A DNA stretch of 7,738 bases from the NCBI GenBank assembly GCA_003451595.1, contig DMDA01000042.1, positions 20,512 to 28,249 of the forward strand, given 5' to 3'. Below, in pieces: positions 1 through 5,708 of the stretch. Every line of letters begins with the position of its first letter. Position 1 is the stretch's first letter. Under the pieces are notes generated by a model that made no database searches, was not told the origin of the DNA, and was given only the letters and a program-made list of their open reading frames with translations. The translations under genes and the position numbers were made by a program. Source of the DNA: Chloroflexota bacterium. Its GTDB lineage: Bacteria; Chloroflexota; Anaerolineae; Caldilineales; Caldilineaceae.

Positions 1-334
1 CCGCCGGGCCGCCCCACCAGATGTCGAATTGGGGGTTGTCCTTTTCGTTGCGCAGCCGCGTCAGCGATTCACCGCTCGACATGCGCACGAAGTTAACGGT
101 AATGTCTGGGTAGACTTTCTCGAATTCTGCTTTCATCCCTTCACACCACTGCACCTGCGGCGTGCACAGCACATTGAGTTCTGTGCTGGCAGCGGTGCTA
201 TCGCCGCCAGCGCTTTCGCCGCCGGCAGGCGCCGCCGCAGGTGGCGCAGCGGGTACGGCGGTGCACGCCGCCAACAGCGCCGCAAAGAGTAGCACAATGG
301 TCAGCATCGTTGAGATGCGTCCAGTACGAACCAT
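1..334 (-). CDS. ABC transporter solute-binding lipoprotein, N-terminal part (AfuA/FbpA-like)
   Basis: This is the first 111 codons of an extracytoplasmic solute-binding protein; the rest lies beyond base 1. Such proteins capture a substrate outside the membrane and pass it to an ABC importer. Residues 1-24 form a lipoprotein signal: MVRTGR, a hydrophobic stretch, then lipobox L21-A22-A23-C24, so the mature protein should be lipid-anchored at Cys24. An Ala/Pro/Gly/Ser-rich linker follows (about 25-51). The folded domain starts at ELNVLCTPQ (52-60) and runs through WCEGMKAEFEK (63-73), VNFVRMSSGE (80-89) and NPQFDIWWGGPA (100-111). That pattern resembles the Fe(III)/AfuA-like branch (COG1840) of periplasmic-binding proteins, but substrate cannot be read from the N-terminus; iron, phosphonate or another small ligand are possible. 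The ATG at 334 is set by AAAGGAG seven bases upstream and by the complete signal peptide. It lies 153 bases downstream of the oxidoreductase stop, so independent transcription is likely. Family assignment is from remembered motifs. Confidence 0.85.
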   Translation of the reverse strand, partial: MVRTGRISTMLTIVLLFAALLAACTAVPAAPPAAAPAGGESAGGDSTAASTELNVLCTPQVQWCEGMKAEFEKVYPDITVNFVRMSSGESLTRLRNEKDNPQFDIWWGGPA

Positions 335-341
335 GACGTAG

Positions 342-348
342 CTCCTTT
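342..348 (-). promoter_or_regulatory. Shine-Dalgarno site of the solute-binding protein gene
   Basis: On the minus strand this reads AAAGGAG, seven bases before the ATG at 334. It fixes the start of a gene that is cut by the window edge. The same seven-base core precedes the oxidoreductase gene at 1580-1586. Confidence 0.8.
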
Positions 349-364
349 CAGTTTCAGATCAAAG

Positions 365-377
365 AACAAGACTTGTT
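365..377. promoter_or_regulatory. Possible operator: perfect 13-base dyad AACAAGACTTGTT
   Basis: AACAAG, one central base, then CTTGTT: six-base arms in perfect inverted repeat, 30 bases upstream of the solute-binding protein ATG. Its position and symmetry would suit a repressor or activator site controlling that gene. A related imperfect dyad is at 473-486. No regulator gene is in the window and the motif matches no operator I can name, so the function is inference. Confidence 0.3.
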
Positions 378-487
378 GGTTGCGCTTTTGCGGGGCAGAG
401 TATGCTTGGCGCCACGTTGTCGGCTGGATGTCCAGGAGACTCGATCGATGACGCCGGATTCAGTATGTCAGAAACAGACGCTTGTTG

Positions 488-1573
488 TCAAAGTGCCTGC
501 CAGGTTCTCGTTTGGTGCGCCCGGCGTGCGGCATCCAGCACACGCTGCACGACCAGCCCATCGTAGAAACTGGCGGCGTCGTCCAGCATCGTCTCCCCCA
601 TCGGCAGCGACATTGCCAACGTCTGCGCTAGGTAATAGCTGCCCACCGTGAACGCACCCTGATTGGGCAGCCCTTCGACCGTCGGTAGGTTAGCCTTGGG
701 GCGCAGCGGCTCCCATTCGCCGCCTGGATAGACGCCCTTCATGCCAAAGAGACGATCTTGATTGTCGAGCATCAGGGCGCCTTCGGCGCCGACGACGAGG
801 ATCGACATGCCGTAGCCGCCCGGCGTGATGCCGCTGACCGTGATCGACCCCAACGCACCATTCACAAAGCGTAGTAGCAGATCGGCGTGATCATCCGCCG
901 TGACCTGGCGTTGAAATCCTTGTTGAGGGTCATGGCGGTACAGGTGACCAATTTGGAGTTGCGCCGCCACTGCTTCGATGCGCCCGATCATCCAGCGCGC
1001 CAGGTCGATGAGGTGGCTGCCGAGCGCTCCCAACATACCACCTCCCCGTGCGGCGTCGCTCCACCACGTCCACGGCTGCGCTGCGTCAAGACGTTCGCTG
1101 CCTAGCCGGTCGAAACGCGCCTGCAACACACTGCCGATGTAGCCTTCCTTGATCAACTGGCGCATATGCAAGCGTTGTGGATGAAAGCGCAGTTCATGAT
1201 CTATAATCGCCAACCGACCTGGCGCCGCCTGCGCCGCCGCCAGCATCGCTTCCGCCTCGTTCACGTTCAGCGCCGTCGGCTTCTCACAGATCACGTGTTT
1301 GCCAGCCGCCAACGCTGCGATAGCGATCTCGGCGTGCAGATGCGGCGGCGTGCAGATGCTGACAATATCGACGCTCTCGCTCGCCACCAACTCTTGCCAG
1401 GTTGCGTAGGTTTCCGGCAACTGGTGCGCCGCCGCCACGCGCTGGGCGTTCTCCGGATTGGCGGAGGCAATCGCCTGCGGCGTCAGCCCTCCCAAGCGGA
1501 AGACAGGAATCTGCACGCGGTCGCTCCAACCGCTGCCGACAAAACCCACGCGCAATCCCTCTGATGTTGACAT
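488..1573 (-). CDS. Gfo/Idh/MocA-family NAD(P)-dependent oxidoreductase
   Basis: A 361-residue protein, normal length for the Gfo/Idh/MocA family, which oxidises or reduces sugar and inositol carbons using bound NAD(P). The N-terminal Rossmann domain starts with VGFVGSGW (9-16), the nucleotide-binding glycine loop. CEKP (96-99) is the family signature whose lysine lines the active site. The C-terminal alpha/beta domain carries GSHLID (185-190), matching the family G-x-H-x-x-D pattern with His187 as likely catalytic residue. There is no signal peptide, so it should be cytoplasmic. The ATG at 1573 is chosen because AAAGGAG lies six bases upstream and the Rossmann fold begins at once. The frame stays open to 1873, but that extension overlaps the glycosyltransferase gene and is low-quality sequence. 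It lies 47 bases after the second glycosyltransferase, probably in the same operon. Substrate is unknown: nucleotide-sugar modification would suit the glycosyltransferases, sugar catabolism would suit the transporter. Confidence 0.9.
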   Translation of the reverse strand: MSTSEGLRVGFVGSGWSDRVQIPVFRLGGLTPQAIASANPENAQRVAAAHQLPETYATWQELVASESVDIVSICTPPHLHAEIAIAALAAGKHVICEKPTALNVNEAEAMLAAAQAAPGRLAIIDHELRFHPQRLHMRQLIKEGYIGSVLQARFDRLGSERLDAAQPWTWWSDAARGGGMLGALGSHLIDLARWMIGRIEAVAAQLQIGHLYRHDPQQGFQRQVTADDHADLLLRFVNGALGSITVSGITPGGYGMSILVVGAEGALMLDNQDRLFGMKGVYPGGEWEPLRPKANLPTVEGLPNQGAFTVGSYYLAQTLAMSLPMGETMLDDAASFYDGLVVQRVLDAARRAHQTRTWQAL

Positions 1574-1579
1574 CGGGAA

Positions 1580-1586
1580 CTCCTTT
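1580..1586 (-). promoter_or_regulatory. Shine-Dalgarno site deciding the oxidoreductase start
   Basis: The minus strand reads AAAGGAG six bases before the ATG at 1573. This settles the start against the much longer open frame that runs upstream to 1873. Confidence 0.8.
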
Positions 1587-1620
1587 CGTTGGAATGAATT
1601 GTGGAGATACCGCGATTGTA

Positions 1621-2856
1621 TCACTGACTGGCGGTAATCAGCACATTCTCCAGGTGCGGGATGATCGCTTCCCAGGCGTAACGTGTCTCGACGAAGCGCC
1701 GTCCTTGCGCGCCCAACTGTCGTCGCAAAACACCGTTGCCGGCGGCGTCTGCCAGCACGCGCAGCACGGCGATGGCAAACTCCTCCGGCGTGTCGGCCAG
1801 TAACATCTCCTGCCCGTTGCGGACGCCGATGCCCTCGACGCCCAATGTCGTGCTCACGATGGGCGCTGCGCACGCCATCGCTTCCAGCGCTTTGAAGCGT
1901 GTGCCGCCGCCCACCCGCATCGGAATGACATAAACACCGGCGCGCTGCAGATAGGGGCGGGTGTCAGGGACGGCGCCTGTGATCTCGATGGCAGGATTGG
2001 CGCGCAGGACATCCAGCCGTGCATGTGGATTCATCCCGACGATCTGAAAGCGGGCGGCGGGCGCCTGCGCCAGGATGCGCGGCAACACTTGCTGGGCAAA
2101 CCAGAGCACCGCGTCGATGTTGGGGCGGTAGTCCATCTTGCCGGTGAAAACGATCGTCGGGGCAGGGGGCGGCGCTGGCGCCAGTGGCTGGTAGTGCGTC
2201 ACGTCGATGCCGTTTGACACCACCGTGATCGAAGACGCAGCGCCCAGACGTTGCAGCGCGGCGCGATCGGCGGCGCTAACCGCTACGACAGCGTCGGCGC
2301 CGCGCATAACGGCGGCCTCGTAATGGCGCAACTTCTGCCACTGGATCAGGCTGTAGGCAGCGGCTGGCCAGCGACGCGGGTGACGCAGGTCAGTGAAGGC
2401 GTTGCGTTGCTGGAGCAGATATTCGCAATTGTGATCGTCGAAGATCAGCGCCGGCCAGTGGCGACCGTGACGTCGTCTGCCCGCCACCGCCAGCCCGTAT
2501 TGCGCCAGCTCGATGCCCTCGATCTGCACCGCATCATAGCGCCGCTCTTGCGTCCAGCTCGCGATCAGCGCGTGCATGGCCGGGCTTTCCAGCCGCAACC
2601 CCATATCCGGCGTCCGGGTGGTGAGGGTGGCGAGGGCGCGCCTACGCAGGGTGCGTTCTGGCTGATTGACGCCAGCCACGCGACGGCAGAGCGTCCACAG
2701 CGGGCTATCCGCCGTCAGCGCTTCACCGGGGGCAAGGAAGGTCAGCAGATCGACCTCGTGACGCTGCGCCAGCCCGCGAATCAAGTTGTAGTTGCGAATC
2801 GTCGTGCCCTGACGCGGTGGATAGGGAAGTTGCGGGGTGACAACGAGGAGATTCAC
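1621..2856 (-). CDS. Glycosyltransferase, GT4 type (exosortase-associated sugar-transferase-like)
   Basis: A 411-residue GT-B-fold glycosyltransferase expected to move a sugar from a nucleotide donor to a lipid or glycan acceptor at the cytoplasmic membrane face. The acceptor-binding half starts with LLVVTPQLPYPPRQG (3-17) and continues with DHNCEY (141-146). The donor-binding half has VSNGID (213-218), VFTGKMDYRPNIDA (236-249), then VGGGTRFKALEAMA (315-328), the conserved donor-site loop in which E325 corresponds to the last glutamate of the GT4 motif. This set resembles the sugar transferases often found with exosortase/EPS loci (TIGR03087-like), a resemblance from memory. The start is GTG at 2856, inside the stop of the upstream glycosyltransferase: the bases read GTGA, a four-base overlap typical of translational coupling. 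Only a weak purine-rich AAAAAGGG precedes it. No signal peptide or membrane span is evident. Donor and acceptor cannot be predicted. Confidence 0.9.
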   Translation of the reverse strand: MNLLVVTPQLPYPPRQGTTIRNYNLIRGLAQRHEVDLLTFLAPGEALTADSPLWTLCRRVAGVNQPERTLRRRALATLTTRTPDMGLRLESPAMHALIASWTQERRYDAVQIEGIELAQYGLAVAGRRRHGRHWPALIFDDHNCEYLLQQRNAFTDLRHPRRWPAAAYSLIQWQKLRHYEAAVMRGADAVVAVSAADRAALQRLGAASSITVVSNGIDVTHYQPLAPAPPPAPTIVFTGKMDYRPNIDAVLWFAQQVLPRILAQAPAARFQIVGMNPHARLDVLRANPAIEITGAVPDTRPYLQRAGVYVIPMRVGGGTRFKALEAMACAAPIVSTTLGVEGIGVRNGQEMLLADTPEEFAIAVLRVLADAAGNGVLRRQLGAQGRRFVETRYAWEAIIPHLENVLITASQ

Positions 2857-4016
2857 AGCCCTTTTTCCGGCGTGGCGGCGGCGGTTGGTTGCGGCGCAGC
2901 GCGGCGCGGTTCAGCCACCTTGCGATAGACATCGAGGGTGCGACGGGCGGCGCGCTCCCAACTAAAGACGCGAGCGCGCTGCAGACCCTTTTCGCGCAGT
3001 TCGGCGTGCAGCTCGTCATCGGACAAGAGGCGCTGCATGGCAACGGCCATCTCTTCCGGGTCGAGTGGATCGACCAGCAGCGCGGCGTCGCCAACCACTT
3101 CGGGAAGACTGCTGACGTTGCTGACAATCGTGGGTGTGCCGCATGCCATCGCTTCCAATGGCGGCAACCCAAAGCCTTCGTAATGAGCTGGATGGATGTG
3201 ACAGCGCGCTGCCACATAAAGCTTGTGCAACTCTTCATCCGGCACACGCCCCAGGAACTTGACCCAGGGCGTCAGGTCCAGCTTCTTAACCAGGTCAAGC
3301 GTCTCGTCGTATAGCCAACCTTTGCTGCCAGCCAGCGCCAACACCACATCGCCAGGGGCATATTTGTCGCGCAGGTGGGCAAAGGCCTGTAACAGCCCGC
3401 TGATGTTCTTGCGCGGCTCGATTGTGCCAACGCATAAAATGAAACGCTCAGGGAGACCGTAACGCGCACAAACCTCCTGCCGGGTGACATCCAGCGGCAG
3501 CGGCCTGAACATCGGATTGGAGGCTTCGTGAATCGTGGTGACCTTGTCGGCTGGCGCGCCGAGCTGGGCGATCAGGTCTTGCCGGGTGAAATCACTCGGC
3601 ACGATGATGTGGGCGGCATGCGCCACTGCCTTGTCGATCTGACCGTAGTACTCAGCACTGACAGTGGTCAAGAAATGCGGGTAATGCAAGAAGGCCAGAT
3701 CATGCACCGTTATCACCGACTTGACCGCCGAGTAGAGCGGCGGAATAAAATCGGTGCTGTGCAACAGATCGAGTCGGAAGCGCAGCAGTTCCAGCGCCAG
3801 CAGTGGTTGCTCCAGGCGATGATGCACGGGCGCGAACAGCGTGGCGCGCCGAAAGTTCGGCTGCTGGAACAGCGGGGTGCGGTGCTTACTATGCTGGAAG
3901 ATGACAAACTCGTCGTCGATGTCGAGTTCGGCCAGCGCCTGCAGTAGATGCCAGGTATATCTGCTAATCCCGGCTGGCTGATAATACATAAGCCGGGTGT
4001 CAACGCCAATACGCAT
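2853..4016 (-). CDS. Glycosyltransferase family 4 (mannosyltransferase-like)
   Basis: A 387-residue retaining GT4 glycosyltransferase with two Rossmann-like halves. It opens with MRIGVDTRLMYYQPAGISRYT (1-21), whose glycine-rich turn is typical of this subgroup. It then has HDLAFLHYP (105-113), SDFTRQDL (141-148), VGTIEPRKN (196-204) at the domain junction, and HYEGFGLPPLEAMACGTP (278-295), which contains the E-x7-E donor-site motif (E280 and E288). Similar enzymes transfer mannose or related sugars during O-antigen, EPS or glycolipid assembly; exact sugar is unknown. The start is placed at ATG 4016 because family homologues begin with this M-R-I-G-x-D motif. An upstream in-frame ATG at 4094 adds 26 uncharacteristic residues and falls inside a predicted -10 box, so it would precede the transcript start. 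The ribosome-binding site before 4016 is weak. This is the first gene of the minus-strand block and overlaps the next gene by four bases. Confidence 0.92.
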   Translation of the reverse strand: MRIGVDTRLMYYQPAGISRYTWHLLQALAELDIDDEFVIFQHSKHRTPLFQQPNFRRATLFAPVHHRLEQPLLALELLRFRLDLLHSTDFIPPLYSAVKSVITVHDLAFLHYPHFLTTVSAEYYGQIDKAVAHAAHIIVPSDFTRQDLIAQLGAPADKVTTIHEASNPMFRPLPLDVTRQEVCARYGLPERFILCVGTIEPRKNISGLLQAFAHLRDKYAPGDVVLALAGSKGWLYDETLDLVKKLDLTPWVKFLGRVPDEELHKLYVAARCHIHPAHYEGFGLPPLEAMACGTPTIVSNVSSLPEVVGDAALLVDPLDPEEMAVAMQRLLSDDELHAELREKGLQRARVFSWERAARRTLDVYRKVAEPRRAAPQPTAAATPEKGL

Positions 4017-4092
4017 ACAAACTCGATGGCGAACAAGGCGGCAGGAATTGATTGGTTGCACAACGCGGCTTGCCCGCGTTTGCGCGTCGGGC

Positions 4093-4121
4093 ATTTTATC
4101 AGTCGTTCAACGCAACGGCAA
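4093..4121 (-). promoter_or_regulatory. Candidate promoter of the glycosyltransferase operon
   Basis: On the minus strand, TTGCCG (4121-4116; four of six to the -35 consensus) is followed after exactly 17 bases by TAAAAT (4098-4093; five of six to the -10 consensus). Transcription would begin near 4086, leaving a leader of about 70 bases before the ATG at 4016. It is the best-matching pair I found upstream of this gene, judged by eye only. Confidence 0.45.
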
Positions 4122-4152
4122 ACCGGCATTGCGTGAAACTTCCAGAAGCGCT

Positions 4153-4182
4153 TTGAGGTTGCCATCCTCGCAATGGTATACT
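4153..4182 (+). promoter_or_regulatory. Weak candidate promoter for the coiled-coil/selB block
   Basis: TTGAGG (4153-4158; four of six to -35) and TATACT (4177-4182; five of six to -10) are 18 bases apart. The start would be near 4189, so the repeat field would be transcribed in a leader of about 130 bases before the ATG at 4318. A second TATACT at 4211-4216 has no convincing -35 partner. Confidence 0.25.
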
Positions 4183-4259
4183 GCCAAGCGGTGTACTGAC
4201 TGCTAAACGGTATACTACCAATGCGATACTGCGGTGCGTACTGCAGCGCGTACTGCGGC
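4176..4259. repeat. Cluster of degenerate TACT-core short repeats
   Basis: The tetramer TACT recurs at 4179, 4194, 4213, 4227, 4239 and 4251, mostly as TACTGC preceded by GTA, GCG or GCGA-type flanks. The last two copies are adjacent 12-base units (4236-4247 and 4248-4259) differing at one base. Two GTATAC palindromes lie at 4176-4181 and 4210-4215. It looks like a decaying tandem array; function is unknown. Confidence 0.55.
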
Positions 4260-4260
4260 G

Positions 4261-4290
4261 CGTGACGTATGACATCGTGACGTATGACAT
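4261..4290. repeat. Perfect 15-base tandem duplication
   Basis: CGTGACGTATGACAT occurs twice back to back (4261-4275 and 4276-4290) with no mismatch, and GTTGACAT directly after it looks like a partial third copy. It ends 27 bases before the start of the coiled-coil gene. Identical copies suggest recent duplication or a paired binding site. Confidence 0.8.
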
Positions 4291-4317
4291 GTTGACATAG
4301 CTAATCATGCAGGTGAT

Positions 4318-5628
4318 ATGGACCTAACACAACTTGCCCAAATGGTGACCTGGCTCGACGAAGAGCACCGACGCGACCGCGCTGAGATCGCACGTCTCCA
4401 GCAGCGCATCGAAGCCCAGTCCAGCGACATCATCGAACAAGCGCGCCGTATTCAAGACCTGGAAGGGCGGCTTGCCAGCACGCAAGCCCAGTTCACGCGC
4501 TTCAATCAGGTCGAACAAGCGATCCAGAACACCAAGACCGAGCTGGTGGGGCTGGTCGAACGCGCCTATGAGGAGCGCGTCTCCGGCCAACGCGAGCTGG
4601 AACGTGCCCGCATGAGCGACCGTGAAATGCTCAGCCGCGAGATCAGCGAAGTCCGTCGCGAACTACCGCGCATCGGTCGCCTGGAAGAAGCGATCCAGAT
4701 TCGCGCCACTGAGGATGAACGATTGGGCGAGCTGATCATGAGCATGCGCAATCAGATCGGCAGCCTCGCCAAAGAGATCGAAGAGCGCACCCGCCAGATT
4801 CCTTTCCTGGTGGAACAGCGCACGAGCGACACCAAGCGCATCGCCCAGTTGCAGCAGGAGACGGTCGAACTCTTCAAGCGCACCGAAGCCACCGCCGGGC
4901 GCATTCCGCTGCTCGATGAGAGCATCCGCAAGACTGCCGCCGAGATCGAAAAGCTGCCACCGATGATCGATCAACTGCGCGATGAGCAGATCAAGTTTAT
5001 GGAGCGCACGCGCGTCATGGTGGTCGATCGCGAACAGGTGCTTACACGTTGGCAAGAGACGATCGACGAGCAGAAGGCACTTGTCGCCCAGGCTTACGAG
5101 CGCGTGCAGAACTTTGCTCAGCAGATCGACATCAGCCGCCGCGCCGTGGCCGAAATGCAGGAGTTCAAAGACCTGATCCTCCGCGAGCAAGGACAGGTTG
5201 CCGAGTTGCAGCGCCTGGCGGAAGAGCGCATCCGCCGCGAAATGGACGAATTCCGCGAGGACTATGAACGGCGCCGGCGTAAAGCTGAGTTGCGGCAGGA
5301 GCATCTTTGGAGTGAACAAGAGAAGTACAACAAAGAGATCGTTGAACGCTTCCCACCGCTGCAGCACGACATCAAGATGATCGAAACACTGGTCGACCAG
5401 GTGTGGAAGCTCCAGGAGTCCTACGGCGCCTACTTCACTGCGATGGCGGATTCCTGGCTAGACGGCATGCAGAAGATGCTCAAGGAACGCGACGAAAAAT
5501 TGCGCGCCATGGAAGAAGCCTGGCAGCGTCAACGCCGCAACGCCGAACTCTTCGCCGCGCAAGGACAACAACGTCGCACCGCCGGCATCATCACCGGTGA
5601 CGCGCCCGGCAACGGCCAAAAGAGTTGA
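4318..5628 (+). CDS. Uncharacterised coiled-coil protein upstream of selB
   Basis: A 436-residue protein rich in Glu, Arg, Gln, Lys and Leu with long heptad-like stretches, predicted to be mostly alpha-helical coiled coil. There is no signal peptide or hydrophobic membrane span, so it is probably cytoplasmic. The helices are punctuated by [L/I]P segments with similar surroundings: LPRIGRLEEAI (116-126), IPFLVEQR (161-168), IPLLDESI (196-203), LPPMIDQL (213-220), and FPPLQHDI (345-352). FTRFNQVEQAIQ (59-70) resembles the first of these without the proline. The C-terminal part has aromatic WKLQESYGAYF (363-373) and a flexible Gly-rich tail. There is no Walker motif, so it is not an SMC-type ATPase by itself. 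The ATG at 4318 is preceded closely by AGGTGA; no other in-frame start has a better site. It ends in tandem TGA TGA, 80 bases before selB, and may share its transcript. I do not recognise a named family; a structural or scaffold role is only inference. Confidence 0.85.
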   Translation: MDLTQLAQMVTWLDEEHRRDRAEIARLQQRIEAQSSDIIEQARRIQDLEGRLASTQAQFTRFNQVEQAIQNTKTELVGLVERAYEERVSGQRELERARMSDREMLSREISEVRRELPRIGRLEEAIQIRATEDERLGELIMSMRNQIGSLAKEIEERTRQIPFLVEQRTSDTKRIAQLQQETVELFKRTEATAGRIPLLDESIRKTAAEIEKLPPMIDQLRDEQIKFMERTRVMVVDREQVLTRWQETIDEQKALVAQAYERVQNFAQQIDISRRAVAEMQEFKDLILREQGQVAELQRLAEERIRREMDEFREDYERRRRKAELRQEHLWSEQEKYNKEIVERFPPLQHDIKMIETLVDQVWKLQESYGAYFTAMADSWLDGMQKMLKERDEKLRAMEEAWQRQRRNAELFAAQGQQRRTAGIITGDAPGNGQKS

Positions 5629-5690
5629 TGAGGAGATCGAGAGATTAAGAGATCGGACCGCTACGCCGACAATCTCTCAATCTCCTCATC
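5627..5690 (+). promoter_or_regulatory. Long hairpin between the coiled-coil gene and selB
   Basis: The arms at 5627-5646 and 5671-5690 are 20 bases each and complementary at 19 positions (one C/A mismatch), with a 24-base loop. Inside the loop TCGG (5653-5656) can pair with CCGA (5666-5669), giving an apical nine-base loop. The 5' arm begins on the stop codon and includes AGGAG; the 3' arm includes the complementary CTCCT and ends 18 bases before the selB ATG. No T run follows, so it is not a standard intrinsic terminator. It could be an attenuator, an RNA-processing site, an SelB-binding element, or simply an intergenic inverted repeat. Confidence 0.6.
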
Positions 5691-5708
5691 TCGCAATCCC
5701 TACTCCCT

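Larger units (their letters stand above)
335..487. other. Intergenic gap before the solute-binding protein gene
   Basis: These 153 bases separate the oxidoreductase stop from the solute-binding protein start. They hold the ribosome-binding site at 342-348, the dyad at 365-377 and nearly all of the weaker dyad at 473-486. I see no convincing paired -35/-10 promoter and no hairpin followed by a T run, so neither a terminator nor a start site can be placed. The length suggests the solute-binding protein has its own promoter here. Confidence 0.5.
4017..4317. other. Divergent intergenic region
   Basis: These 301 bases separate the minus-strand glycosyltransferase block from the plus-strand coiled-coil/selB block. 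They hold a minus-strand promoter candidate (4093-4121), a plus-strand candidate (4153-4182), a field of TACT-containing short repeats (4176-4259) and a perfect 15-base duplication (4261-4290). No RNA gene was recognised, and no reading frame here has a convincing start or protein-like composition. Confidence 0.6.

Noticed and set aside
334..342. TGACGTAGC shared with the terminal repeat (7667-7675), and CGTGACGTA shared by 4261-4290 and the terminal repeat
   Set aside because: Eight- to nine-base matches without shared flanks are likely to be chance in a window this size; not counted as a dispersed repeat.
1615..1620. TACAAT on the minus strand just after the second glycosyltransferase stop, resembling a -10 box
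   Set aside because: No -35 partner at 16 to 18 bases; a separate promoter for the oxidoreductase cannot be supported.
1574..1873. Upstream extension of the oxidoreductase frame to an ATG at 1873
   Set aside because: It overlaps the end of the glycosyltransferase gene, has shadow-like composition, and a strong ribosome-binding site sits just before the ATG at 1573.
4017..4094. Upstream ATG at 4094 for the first glycosyltransferase
   Set aside because: The 26 extra residues do not resemble the family N-terminus and this ATG lies within the predicted -10 box, before the likely transcript start.
4127..4175. CATTGCG and CGCAATG inverted pair in the divergent spacer
   Set aside because: Seven-base arms with a 35-base loop are weak and expected by chance; no supporting context.
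4663..5367. Leucine-rich 234-codon open frame antisense to the coiled-coil gene
   Set aside because: Glu and Lys/Gln codons of a coiled coil read backwards as Leu and Phe, which explains the hydrophobic look; no start site or family supports it.
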